The notes below the pieces were generated by a model that was given only the letters and a program-made list of their open reading frames with translations, searched no databases and was not told the DNA's origin. DNA of 64,000 nucleotides, taken from an uncultured bacterium. Its GTDB lineage: Bacteria; Cyanobacteriota; Vampirovibrionia; Gastranaerophilales; Gastranaerophilaceae. Below are positions 8,021 to 16,065 of the stretch, piece by piece. The DNA is taken from positions 1 to 64,000 of the forward strand of contig CABRZP010000004.1 in NCBI GenBank assembly GCA_902475545.1, written 5' to 3'. The position numbers were made by a program, and so were the translations under genes. How positions within the stretch are numbered: the first letter of the stretch is position 1; every line of letters starts with the position of its first letter.

Positions 8021-10108
8021 ATGTCAGTAAAACCAATAATATCTAGTATTGACTCGAATAATAACGTCAAAAAATATAAAACCAATGTTGTTAAGGCTAA
8101 CTATGTTCCGGCTAAAAGTGTATCATTCCAAGGTGGTGCTAACCCTGTTGTAGGTTTGATGGATTTTATTGAAGCCGGCGGATTTGCAGCATCATTTATT
8201 ATTCAAGACGGTTTAGGTTTTATTGCCCCTCGTGTCGGTAAGGGCTTGCTTCGGGGCGGCAAAAAGAAGAAAGACGAAAACGGCAATGACATTATAGGTA
8301 AAGATGGCAAGCCGGAACGTGAATTGAATTGGGCTTATGCACGTAAAGAAGGGCTTCGTGAAATTATAACAGGACCTAGTGCATTTGTTATCCCGTATTT
8401 CATGTTGAAAGGTATTAATAAAAAGTTTGGTACCGCAAATAATGTTAAATTGAACTATATTGATAGTTTCAATGCTCCTTTTGCAAAATTTGCTAAAGCA
8501 AATATGGAGCAATTAAAAGCTGGTACTGCAAATAAATCAGAATTTTACAAGGAAGTATTGAGAGATACAATTGATAAATCTATCAATACTGTATTACCTG
8601 ATGCTGAAAAGATGTCTGCTTCTGAAATTGAAAAGATTGCAGAAGAATTTACTCAAAAGCAGCTTAAAATTGAAGAAATCATGGCTGATAAATCTCTTTC
8701 TAAAAAAGTTAAAAAAGCCAAGATTGCTGATTTGGGTACAGTTGAAGATGCATTTATGAAGCTTAAAAAGAGTAAAATTGGTGGTACTGTTGATGAGTTG
8801 GCAGTTAACATGACTTCATCAAATGGTTCATTAAAAGGTGGTTCAATTGGTGAATTGCTTAAATCTATGAATGATTATTTTGGTGATGCCGCTAATACTA
8901 CTAAAAAAGCTTTAAAAGAAAATTTGTCACCTGAACAAATTGAAAAAGCTATTAAAGAATTTACTCATAGAAGAATGGGTTCAAGAATACTGACTAACCT
9001 TGGTATTTTTGGTGTAGTAGCTGCTGCTTATACGCAAATCCCTAAATTATATAACATGGGAACCGGTGGTAAAAATCCGGCATTAGCTAATGATGAAGCT
9101 GAAGATGCTGCTGTTCAAACAGCTAAATCTGCAGATGCTGCCTCAACTCAAACTGATAAGGCTGAAAATAATAAGGATGTTAGTTTTGGCGGTTTAGGCG
9201 GTATGCTGAGCAAAACCGGTGAAAAAGTGTTTAATAGTAAACATGCCAAAAGTATTTCTGATATTTTTGAATTGAACGGACCTATTATTTCAGGTGCCGC
9301 AATGCCTGTTCTACTTTATGGCTTCTGTATTCCACCAAGATTACAGCATGCTCAAGATAAATACGATTACGGCGAAATTATCGTTCGTGATATGACCGCA
9401 TTTACAGCATTGTTATTTGGTGCAAAAGCTTTGGCCAGAGGTTTTTCTGATGGATTTACCAAACTTACAGGTTTAGCTTTGAATAAGAGAAGCATGGAAG
9501 GTCGTAATATATTCCAAAAAATTGGTGATTATCTAAATCCAAATGATGGTCATCACCATGTATTAACAAGTAAACAGTTAAATTCTAAATACACTAACCT
9601 TCAAGATTATAGAGGTGGAGTAAATGGCTTTATTGAATTTATTGAACAAAGTGGCGGTAATATCAAAAAAGCATTTGCTCAAGATAAGAATGTAAAAGAA
9701 ACAGTTGAACAAATTCTTAAAGAATTTAACGGTAAATCATTTAAAGATGCAACTGTTGCGGATGTAAAAGAAGCTTTAAAAATCGCTAACGAAAATAAAA
9801 CAGATTTAATGAAGAAATTCTATAAATTGTTTGAAGGTGATAATGGCTTGTTAAGAAAAGCTAAAACTTGTAATAGTGCATTCGGCTTCTTATCAACAAT
9901 AGTTCTTGTACCTGGATTGATTATATGGCTTACTGATTTCTGTGAAAAAATGACAGAACGCAGACAACATAAAGAAGCTGAAAATAATATAAAACCTGCA
10001 AATAATACATCTGCAGATGAGGTAGCTAAAAAATTGGATGTTAAACGCTTATCAGCAAGCAGTATTCCTGAAAACGCTCCTTCAATGGCTGGATTTTTAA
10101 ATAAATAA
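8021..10108 (+). CDS. unrecognised 695-residue lineage-specific protein
   Basis: I cannot assign a family. The N-terminal 35 residues are polar and end in KSVSFQGG. Hydrophobic stretches follow around 40-75 and 120-130, then a long Lys/Glu-rich helical region (about 170-320). Two further hydrophobic spans lie near 325-345 and 420-435, and one is near the C-terminus (LSTIVLVPGLIIWLT). A FGGLGGML segment lies near 390. The pattern suggests a membrane-associated structural protein. It has its own promoter and is closed by a strong terminator. Confidence 0.85.
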   Translation: MSVKPIISSIDSNNNVKKYKTNVVKANYVPAKSVSFQGGANPVVGLMDFIEAGGFAASFIIQDGLGFIAPRVGKGLLRGGKKKKDENGNDIIGKDGKPERELNWAYARKEGLREIITGPSAFVIPYFMLKGINKKFGTANNVKLNYIDSFNAPFAKFAKANMEQLKAGTANKSEFYKEVLRDTIDKSINTVLPDAEKMSASEIEKIAEEFTQKQLKIEEIMADKSLSKKVKKAKIADLGTVEDAFMKLKKSKIGGTVDELAVNMTSSNGSLKGGSIGELLKSMNDYFGDAANTTKKALKENLSPEQIEKAIKEFTHRRMGSRILTNLGIFGVVAAAYTQIPKLYNMGTGGKNPALANDEAEDAAVQTAKSADAASTQTDKAENNKDVSFGGLGGMLSKTGEKVFNSKHAKSISDIFELNGPIISGAAMPVLLYGFCIPPRLQHAQDKYDYGEIIVRDMTAFTALLFGAKALARGFSDGFTKLTGLALNKRSMEGRNIFQKIGDYLNPNDGHHHVLTSKQLNSKYTNLQDYRGGVNGFIEFIEQSGGNIKKAFAQDKNVKETVEQILKEFNGKSFKDATVADVKEALKIANENKTDLMKKFYKLFEGDNGLLRKAKTCNSAFGFLSTIVLVPGLIIWLTDFCEKMTERRQHKEAENNIKPANNTSADEVAKKLDVKRLSASSIPENAPSMAGFLNK

Positions 10109-10130
10109 GTAAAACCGAATCATAAAATAA

Positions 10131-10166
10131 AAAGCGGCGAACTATTTAGTTCGCCGCTTTATTATA
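10131..10166. terminator. bidirectional intrinsic terminator
   Basis: AAAGCGGCGAACT pairs with AGTTCGCCGCTTT (10131-10160), flanked by A-rich and T-rich sequence. It serves the 695-aa gene on the plus strand and the DUF1858 gene on the minus strand. Confidence 0.85.
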
Positions 10167-10177
10167 TATTGTTTAAA

Positions 10178-10387
10178 TTATTCAACAGCTTCAATTAAAG
10201 CATTAATATCTGCAACCATTGCATCCGGATCAAATCCATGAACTTTAGCACCTGCTTCAAGGTTTTCAAATCTTGCAGCCGCACAACCAATGCAGCCAAG
10301 ACCATATCTATGGAAAACTTCAATACTTTCAGGATGTTTTTGTGCAATTTCCAGAATGTTCATATCTTTTGTTACTTTTTCAGCCAT
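10178..10387 (-). CDS. DUF1858-type small redox-disulfide protein
   Basis: The start at 10387 is chosen over a longer frame because GGAG lies at good distance before this ATG, giving 69 residues (MAEKVTKDMNILEIAQ). The sequence HPESIEVFHRYGLGCIGCAAA matches the DUF1858 domain, whose CxxC pair sits in a helical fold. The domain is often found with hybrid-cluster or other redox proteins, and its substrate is unknown. No redox partner is adjacent. Confidence 0.85.
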   Translation of the reverse strand: MAEKVTKDMNILEIAQKHPESIEVFHRYGLGCIGCAAARFENLEAGAKVHGFDPDAMVADINALIEAVE

Positions 10388-10464
10388 AATCTTTATCTCC
10401 TTTTTGACTTTTTCACAATCATTATTAAAAACATTATACACAAAAAAAGAAGGAAGTGCAGATT

Positions 10465-10626
10465 ATGGAATTATTAAAATTTTTTATCAAAGACGAAGTT
10501 CCGGCAGTTGGATTAACAAAGTTCAAAGAAAAAAAAGATAAATATTCTTATTTTGAACCTCCAAAATTGAATTTTAATCGACCAATATTTAAGCCTGATT
10601 ATAGTAATAATTTCTTTTTGTTATAA
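10465..10626 (+). CDS. small unrecognised 53-residue protein
   Basis: An open frame starts at an ATG behind AGGAAG and encodes MELLKFFIKDEVPAVGLTKF, then a Lys-rich stretch and a Tyr/Phe/Pro-rich end. It is divergent from the DUF1858 gene. Good ribosome binding site and normal codon use support it. No family is known to me. Confidence 0.5.
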   Translation: MELLKFFIKDEVPAVGLTKFKEKKDKYSYFEPPKLNFNRPIFKPDYSNNFFLL

Positions 10627-10670
10627 ACAAATTAATAATTCTTAATAAATCAATGTTAATTTAGCAATTT

Positions 10671-10697
10671 TTGACTTTCCAAATCCTTTATTATAAT
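10671..10697 (+). promoter_or_regulatory. promoter of the 76-aa protein gene
   Basis: TTGACT (10671-10676) is followed by TATAAT (10692-10697) at 15 bases, or TAATAT (10694-10699) at 17 bases. The predicted mRNA begins just before the GGGGA ribosome binding site of the gene at 10722. Confidence 0.6.
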
Positions 10698-10721
10698 ATA
10701 AGGGAAAAATTGGGGACAAAT

Positions 10722-10952
10722 ATGGCTGTATCATTAGGGAAAAATTTATTGACATATTTAGCAGGAGCAAAACCTGTTAATGTTGATGGTGCTAAAAACG
10801 TAGGCAAGACTTATACGCTAACCAAACAGAATGCAACATGTCCATTGGGTAACCCGTATAGTCCGGAATCTCGTAATCAGATTGGTTCTAATGTTAAATT
10901 ACCGGGATATGATCCGAATGCACTTGGTGCTTGCTGCTATTTTTTAGCTTAA
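10722..10952 (+). CDS. small unrecognised 76-residue protein
   Basis: The frame is open further upstream, but the promoter lies inside that extension and GGGGAC precedes the ATG at 10722, giving MAVSLGKNLLTYLAGAK. Three Cys residues (one in ATCPLGNPYSP, two in the ending GACCYFLA) could bind a metal or form disulfides. No family is recognised. Its last 4 bases overlap the end of the convergent next gene. Confidence 0.6.
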   Translation: MAVSLGKNLLTYLAGAKPVNVDGAKNVGKTYTLTKQNATCPLGNPYSPESRNQIGSNVKLPGYDPNALGACCYFLA

Positions 10953-11149
10953 CCCATTAAATCTAGTTTTTTGCCTTTTTCGGAGTTTGATACACTTGGA
11001 TGAAAAGGATTATATCCTTTTTGTTTCATATCGTCAATAAAAGCAAACGGGTTATCTTTTACGGATTTGTTATTTCTTGTTTCGAATAACTGAACAGGTT
11101 GTACTGCACTTGTGTACTGTCTTTGAACTTCATTAATTTTATTAAACAT
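10949..11149 (-). CDS. small unrecognised 66-residue protein
   Basis: The protein begins MFNKINEVQRQYTSAVQPVQ and is hydrophilic throughout, with NPFAFIDDMKQKGYNPFHP near the middle. GAGAGA precedes the start. It overlaps the convergent 76-aa gene by 4 bases at the stop codons. No function can be inferred. Confidence 0.5.
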   Translation of the reverse strand: MFNKINEVQRQYTSAVQPVQLFETRNNKSVKDNPFAFIDDMKQKGYNPFHPSVSNSEKGKKLDLMG

Positions 11150-11230
11150 AATAATTCTCTCTCATATTAATAAAGAGTTTTTAGTTATAAATTTTTCAAA
11201 AATTTTTCTATTTGTTACAAAGTTAATATT

Positions 11231-11578
11231 TTATAGTTGTTTTTTCTTTTTAGGAGCAGTTATATTAAAACTTATTCTAATAATTTCATCTAAAGCGTCT
11301 GTCGGTATATTGTTAACTTCAACAGTACACCAGTGTTTTTTATTCATGTGCCATGCAGGCTTTACTGCGTGGTATTGATCTTTTAGCACAGGTATTAAAT
11401 CAGGAGGACATTTTAGATTTATACAGAGTTCGTCATTCATTTCAAAGATTAAACCAAACCATTTATTGTTGCTTTTATGTCGCATAACTATGATTTTTTC
11501 ATAGTCATCCTTAAATGGTCTGGTTTCTATAGCATCTTTATCAATAAGGCATTTATTAATAAGTGTTTTAATATTCAT
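11231..11578 (-). CDS. MmcQ/YjbR family protein
   Basis: The 115 residues show the family pattern: a KWFGLIFEM strand, NLKCPPDLIPVLKDQY, then VKPAWHMNKKHWCTV. The fold resembles a CyaY/DNA-binding double-wing domain, but the cellular role of the family is uncertain. It lies 5 bases downstream of the bifunctional nuclease gene, so the two are probably one operon. Confidence 0.85.
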   Translation of the reverse strand: MNIKTLINKCLIDKDAIETRPFKDDYEKIIVMRHKSNNKWFGLIFEMNDELCINLKCPPDLIPVLKDQYHAVKPAWHMNKKHWCTVEVNNIPTDALDEIIRISFNITAPKKKKQL

Positions 11579-11583
11579 TTGTT

Positions 11584-12099
11584 TTATTGATCACTTTCGT
11601 GATGATCATTGTCTTTCATTAATTTAGCAAAGTCAGAAGGTTTAATACTTTGAACAAAGTTTTTAAATTCTTCAGCTTCTTCTTGATCCTTTGCACTATC
11701 TGTAGAAACAGAGCCGTTAGAAAGGACATTTGCAGTAACATAAATTGGGGCATCAATTCTTATTGCAATTGCAATTGCATCAGAAGGTCTTGAATCTATT
11801 TCAATTTCGTTACCATCTTTGTCTTCTAAAAATATAGTTGCAAAATATGTTTCTTTTTCAACATCATTAATTTCAACTTTAGAAATTTTATAACCGGTTT
11901 TTTCAATAATACTTATAACTAAATCATGAGTCATCGGTCTTGTAACAGATAAATTTTCGATTTTTCTAATAATTGAACTTGCTTCAGCAGAACCAATCCA
12001 AATAGGAAGAGCTCTTCTGTTATCTTTATCATGTAAAACTACTATAGGAGAACCGGTTCTTGTATCAAGGGCAATGCCCATAACTTTCATTTCAATCAT
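11584..12099 (-). CDS. bifunctional nuclease family protein (DUF151)
   Basis: The 171 residues start MIEMKVMGIALDTRTGSPIV and contain the conserved LPIWIGSAEASSI and DSRPSDAIAIAIR segments of the BFN/DUF151 domain. Plant and bacterial members have been reported to have DNase and RNase activity. The last 40 residues are acidic and poorly conserved. An AGAGAGG site precedes the ATG. It is first in a two-gene operon with the MmcQ/YjbR gene. Confidence 0.9.
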   Translation of the reverse strand: MIEMKVMGIALDTRTGSPIVVLHDKDNRRALPIWIGSAEASSIIRKIENLSVTRPMTHDLVISIIEKTGYKISKVEINDVEKETYFATIFLEDKDGNEIEIDSRPSDAIAIAIRIDAPIYVTANVLSNGSVSTDSAKDQEEAEEFKNFVQSIKPSDFAKLMKDNDHHESDQ

Positions 12100-12154
12100 A
12101 ATTACCTCTCTTGAATTAATATTATTATATATTATAAAAATTTTTTTTAAATAC

Positions 12155-12183
12155 TTTTCAAAAAATCATCTTTATGATACAAT
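12155..12183 (+). promoter_or_regulatory. candidate promoter of the tRNA-Ser gene
   Basis: TTTTCA (12155-12160) and TACAAT (12178-12183) are 17 bases apart. The predicted start lies about 30 bases before the tRNA. The -35 box is weak. Confidence 0.4.
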
Positions 12184-12221
12184 TGACAATGTAATCAGAT
12201 TTTTAAAGATTACCAAGCCGT

Positions 12222-12310
12222 GGAAAAGTGGCCGAGTGGCTTAAGGCGGCACCCTGCTAAGGTGTTGTATGGGGTTACCTGTACCGTGGGTTCAAATCCC
12301 ACCTTTTCCG
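12222..12310 (+). tRNA. tRNA-Ser, anticodon GCT
   Basis: The acceptor stem GGAAAAG (12222-12228) pairs with CTTTTCC (12303-12309), with G as discriminator base. The D arm is GCCGAGTGGCTTAAGGC. The anticodon loop CTGCTAA gives GCT, reading AGC and AGT codons. The long variable arm is typical of class II serine tRNAs, and the T arm is GTGGG TTCAAAT CCCAC. CCA is not encoded. Confidence 0.97.
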
Positions 12311-12352
12311 AATTACAGTCCAACTGATTTATCTGTTGGACTGTAATTTTTT
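12311..12352 (+). terminator. intrinsic terminator of tRNA-Ser
   Basis: AATTACAGTCCAAC (12311-12324) pairs with GTTGGACTGTAATT (12335-12348), followed by a T-run. It starts on the base after the tRNA. Confidence 0.9.
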
Positions 12353-12421
12353 ACTGTTATAATTCTTCTATTTTATCTATATTAAAAGAAGTTGTACTTT
12401 TTATAATAATTAGTACTAGGG

Positions 12422-12449
12422 TTGACAAGATTAAAAAACAATTTAAAAT
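12422..12449 (+). promoter_or_regulatory. candidate promoter of the helicase-nuclease gene
   Basis: TTGACA (12422-12427) and TAAAAT (12444-12449) are 16 bases apart. The leader to the ATG at 12549 is about 95 bases. Confidence 0.5.
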
Positions 12450-12548
12450 TACTAATAGTATGAAATAGCTATATTAGGAGTTGTCTGAGGAAAAGATATT
12501 AAAAGTTTATTATAGATAAAAGATTAGAAGAATTTAAGGAATTTGAAT

Positions 12549-15500
12549 ATGGAAATTAAACCTAATGAACAACAGCAAAATGCAATAAATCTTATAAACG
12601 GTCCCGTAATGTTATTAGCGGGTCCAGGAACAGGTAAAACGTTTACAATTGTTGAACGTATTAAAAATTTATTATCTAAAGGGATTGAGCCGGAGAAAAT
12701 TCTTTGTCTTACGTTTACTGATGCTGCGGCAACAGAAATGAAGAAACGTATTGAAAAAGAATTAAATGTTATTTCTTGCGGAGTCCAAATATTTACATAC
12801 CATGGATTTTGCTGCAATCTTATTGAAGGATTCCCTGATGATTTTGAAATTCCTTCTAATTATAAAATTATTTCTGATCCTATTTCTAAAGCTTTTGTAA
12901 AAGAATGTATTGATGAAATAAATCCTGTTTATTTTAGAACAGATAAAAACGATCCTTATTACTATATCAATAAGATAAAAAACAGAATTAGTGCCATTAA
13001 ACAAAATCGTATAAATAAGGAACAATTTTTTAAGAATTTAAAAGAAAATCCTGATTGGGAGCCTGAAATAAAAAGAATTGAGACCATAATTGATGATGTT
13101 CTGGCAGGCAGAAATAAGCGAATAAAGAAAGTTCCTTATGATAAACGTGATAATGCAATAAAAAAAGTTGAACAAGCAAAAGAGTTATGGAAGTTCTATG
13201 AACTTTATCAAAGCAAGATGGATTCTCAAAGATATCTTGATTTTAACGATATGATTAATCTGGTACTTGAAAAATTTGAATCGAATCCTTCATTTCTGCA
13301 TGATGTAGCAAACCGCTATGAATACATTATGGTTGATGAGTATCAAGATACAAACAAATCTCAAAATGAAATAGTTTTTGCACTCTCTCATGCCCTGGAA
13401 ACAGAAAATATATTTGTTGTCGGGGATGATGATCAAATTATTTATCGTTTTCAAGGTGCAAAATTAGATACGATTGAAAAATATTTAAAAGAATTCCCTG
13501 ATACAAAAATCATTTGTTTAAAAGAAAATATGCGATCTTGTCAAAGTATTCTTGATGCATCAAGAGGTGTAATCGATCAAGATCCTTTGAGTTTGGTTAA
13601 TTCACACAATTTTTTGGATTATCAGGGAAATCCTGTAGATAAGAATTTAATAGCAAAAAATGAAGATATTATTGCTAAAGATAAGCCTGTCAGATTTTAT
13701 AAGTATGCAGATATAATGCAGGAATATACAGAAATTGTTAAAGAAATAGAAGAACTGATAAATTCGGATGATTGTCCAAAGGATAAAGATACTGGCGAGA
13801 AAAAATATTCCGAAATAGCGATATTAACCCGTTCAAATGCTGAAGCCGAGTCTTTTGCAGAAATGTTGAAAATTAGAAATATACCTTATGAATTAAAAGA
13901 AGGAAAAGATATATTTACTATCCCTGCTGTAAATATGCTGTATTTTTATATACAATTTTTGATTAATCCTGAACTATATTCATATCGTATTTTCGAACTG
14001 CTTGTATCAAAACCGTTTAATATTCATCCGAAAGATTATCAGATTTTGTATGAAGAAGTTTCTAAAGGTAAAACTTTTATTGATGTTTTGAGAAACATTG
14101 ATAAAAAAAGATTTATTGAACCGAATAAGTTTGAAAGTTTTTTGAATACTTATGATTATTTGTCGGAATATAAGTCTAAAGAAAATATAAAAAATACTAT
14201 TCTTGAAATTGGTTCTAAAACAGGGATATTTGATTATTACTTGAATACAGATATAAATAGAAGTGAAAATATTGCAGGTATCAAAAAATTTATAGATGAA
14301 GCTGTAGGGTTTTCTGAAATATTCAAAACATCATTTTTAGAAGTTTTTTATGATTATTTAAAATCAATTATAGAAGATGATGAAAAAATCTGTACAGATA
14401 AAGCTCCGGTAACATTAAATGCTGTACAGTTATGTACATATCATGGTGCAAAAGGTCGTGAGTTTGAATATGTTTATCTGCCGACACTTGAAACAAGAAA
14501 ATGGGAAAGCAGTTCAAAATCATTAAAGTCAGACATCCCGCTTGATAAATCTGAATTTAAAAGTGAGGATGAATTGAAAAATGAGGTTAAGCCGTCTGAT
14601 TTGGCAAAACTTTTGTATGTTGCAATGACACGAGCTAAGCATACTTTAAGAATGTCATATCCCGAAAAAGTCGGAACCAGCCCTAAAAAGCTTACCAAAT
14701 TCATAGTTAATATTCAGGATATGCTTGAAAAAGAAGCCGAACCGTTTGAATATGATGAAAATTCATATTGGACACAGGTTAATGAGTTAATTATAAAAAG
14801 AGAATATGACTATAAAAAAGAATTTTACGAAATGATTGATTCAAGATTGAAAAATCGTAAATTCTCACCTTCGGCTATTAACGAGTATCTTAAATGTCCA
14901 AGACAATATTTGTATGATGCAATTCTTGGTTTGAAAGTCAAAGATGGAAACCCGAATTTTGCGAGTTATGGAAGTGCGGTGCATAAAGCCTGCGAAGAAG
15001 CTATGAGGTATTTGATGAATAAAAAAATTCATCCTGACAAATCTCAATTTATAAAATGGTTTAAAGATGAGCTTTCAACATTGCCTATGGAATCTCTTGA
15101 GCAAAGACATAATTTTGAAGGCAGAGGCGAAAAGAAATTAGAGGAATACTATTGTCAGATAACAAATACAAATTTTGCCGAACTTTATGCCCAAGAAGAA
15201 AAGTTAAGTTATGTTCTTGACGACGGTACAGAATTTTATGGAATAATAGATAGAATAGATAAGTGTGAAGATGGAACTTATGCTATTTATGATTATAAAA
15301 CCGGTGATAATAAAAATTCTTCAATAAAAATTGATGGTGAACATGAAGATTATTATAATCAAATGGCTTGGTATAAATATTTCTATGAGCAATCAACAGG
15401 GAATAAAGTATCTGTTACCAAATTTATTTATCCTGAAGATTTTCTTTCAAAAAATGAAGGTATAAATTATACTGAAGAAGAAATTATAGATGCGGTAAAC

Positions 15501-15614
15501 AAGTTTAAAAATGCGGTTGCAGATATTAAATCACATAAATTTGAACCTACTTATACGGAAAAGGTATGTAAATATTGTTCATATAAAGATTTTTGCAATA
15601 TGAATGCAATGTGA
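12549..15614 (+). CDS. UvrD/Rep-type SF1A helicase fused to a PD-(D/E)XK nuclease with an Fe-S cluster
   Basis: The ATG at 12549 is preferred to a TTG two codons earlier because AAGGA lies 8 bases before it; the product is 1021 residues. Helicase motifs in order: AGPGTGKT (24-31), VDEYQDTN (about 262), GDDDQIIYRFQGA, and LYVAMTRAKHTL (about 690). A nuclease domain of RecB/AddB type follows from about 774, with GIIDRIDK and IYDYKTG catalytic motifs. Four Cys (LKCPRQ near 783, then CKYCSYKDFC near 1006) match the Fe-S staple of AddB, AdnB and Cas4 nucleases. It probably resects or repairs DNA ends. No AddA or RecC partner is adjacent, so it may be a single-chain counterpart of AddAB/AdnAB. Confidence 0.9.
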   Translation: MEIKPNEQQQNAINLINGPVMLLAGPGTGKTFTIVERIKNLLSKGIEPEKILCLTFTDAAATEMKKRIEKELNVISCGVQIFTYHGFCCNLIEGFPDDFEIPSNYKIISDPISKAFVKECIDEINPVYFRTDKNDPYYYINKIKNRISAIKQNRINKEQFFKNLKENPDWEPEIKRIETIIDDVLAGRNKRIKKVPYDKRDNAIKKVEQAKELWKFYELYQSKMDSQRYLDFNDMINLVLEKFESNPSFLHDVANRYEYIMVDEYQDTNKSQNEIVFALSHALETENIFVVGDDDQIIYRFQGAKLDTIEKYLKEFPDTKIICLKENMRSCQSILDASRGVIDQDPLSLVNSHNFLDYQGNPVDKNLIAKNEDIIAKDKPVRFYKYADIMQEYTEIVKEIEELINSDDCPKDKDTGEKKYSEIAILTRSNAEAESFAEMLKIRNIPYELKEGKDIFTIPAVNMLYFYIQFLINPELYSYRIFELLVSKPFNIHPKDYQILYEEVSKGKTFIDVLRNIDKKRFIEPNKFESFLNTYDYLSEYKSKENIKNTILEIGSKTGIFDYYLNTDINRSENIAGIKKFIDEAVGFSEIFKTSFLEVFYDYLKSIIEDDEKICTDKAPVTLNAVQLCTYHGAKGREFEYVYLPTLETRKWESSSKSLKSDIPLDKSEFKSEDELKNEVKPSDLAKLLYVAMTRAKHTLRMSYPEKVGTSPKKLTKFIVNIQDMLEKEAEPFEYDENSYWTQVNELIIKREYDYKKEFYEMIDSRLKNRKFSPSAINEYLKCPRQYLYDAILGLKVKDGNPNFASYGSAVHKACEEAMRYLMNKKIHPDKSQFIKWFKDELSTLPMESLEQRHNFEGRGEKKLEEYYCQITNTNFAELYAQEEKLSYVLDDGTEFYGIIDRIDKCEDGTYAIYDYKTGDNKNSSIKIDGEHEDYYNQMAWYKYFYEQSTGNKVSVTKFIYPEDFLSKNEGINYTEEEIIDAVNKFKNAVADIKSHKFEPTYTEKVCKYCSYKDFCNMNAM

Positions 15615-15773
15615 TTTTTTGATTATTACTCAAATTTTATATCTTATTTCCAGACTGGAAAAATTACAAAAATTTGATAAGTTGTAATGTCCATTTTTTT
15701 TAATAGACAAAAGATTTAAGCAGGCTATTTTTGTACTAACAATTATCTAACAATCTTTTTTTATCATAAAAAT

Positions 15774-16065
15774 ATGAAAAAGATTATTGGTTTAATTTTA
15801 ATTCTTGTTAGTTTTACTTGTCCTTGTTTGGCAAAAAATCCTAAGTTTATTCAGGTAACTGATGTTCATTTGACACAGAATAATGCGGACTATTTGAAAT
15901 AATTTGTTGATAACGCAAATCAGAATTTTAAAAATTTAGATTTTATTGTTTTTACAGGGGACAATATTGATAAAGCAAATTCGGAAGATTTGAAACTCTT
16001 TCTTAAGATTATTAAAAATTTAAGGGTAAAACCTTATGTACTTGTAGGAAATCATGATTTATTTA
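15774..16065 (+). pseudogene. broken metallophosphoesterase
   Basis: From the ATG at 15774 the frame encodes a signal peptide (MKKIIGLILILVSFTCPCLA) and then the calcineurin-type motifs FIQVTDVHL, FTGDNIDKA and VLVGNHD, all in one frame. An in-frame TAA at 15900-15902 interrupts it after residue 42. The family similarity also stops at about 16050, just after GNHD, where the sequence runs into the 3' end of the convergent glycosyltransferase. So it has a nonsense mutation and has lost its C-terminal half. The rest of the gap 15615-15773 holds nothing I can identify. Confidence 0.8.

Noticed and set aside
15774..15905. Recoding of TAA as an amino acid codon (phosphoesterase and effector 2)
   Set aside because: All intact genes in the window use TAA as a normal stop. 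The phosphoesterase is also truncated, so plain mutation is the simpler explanation.
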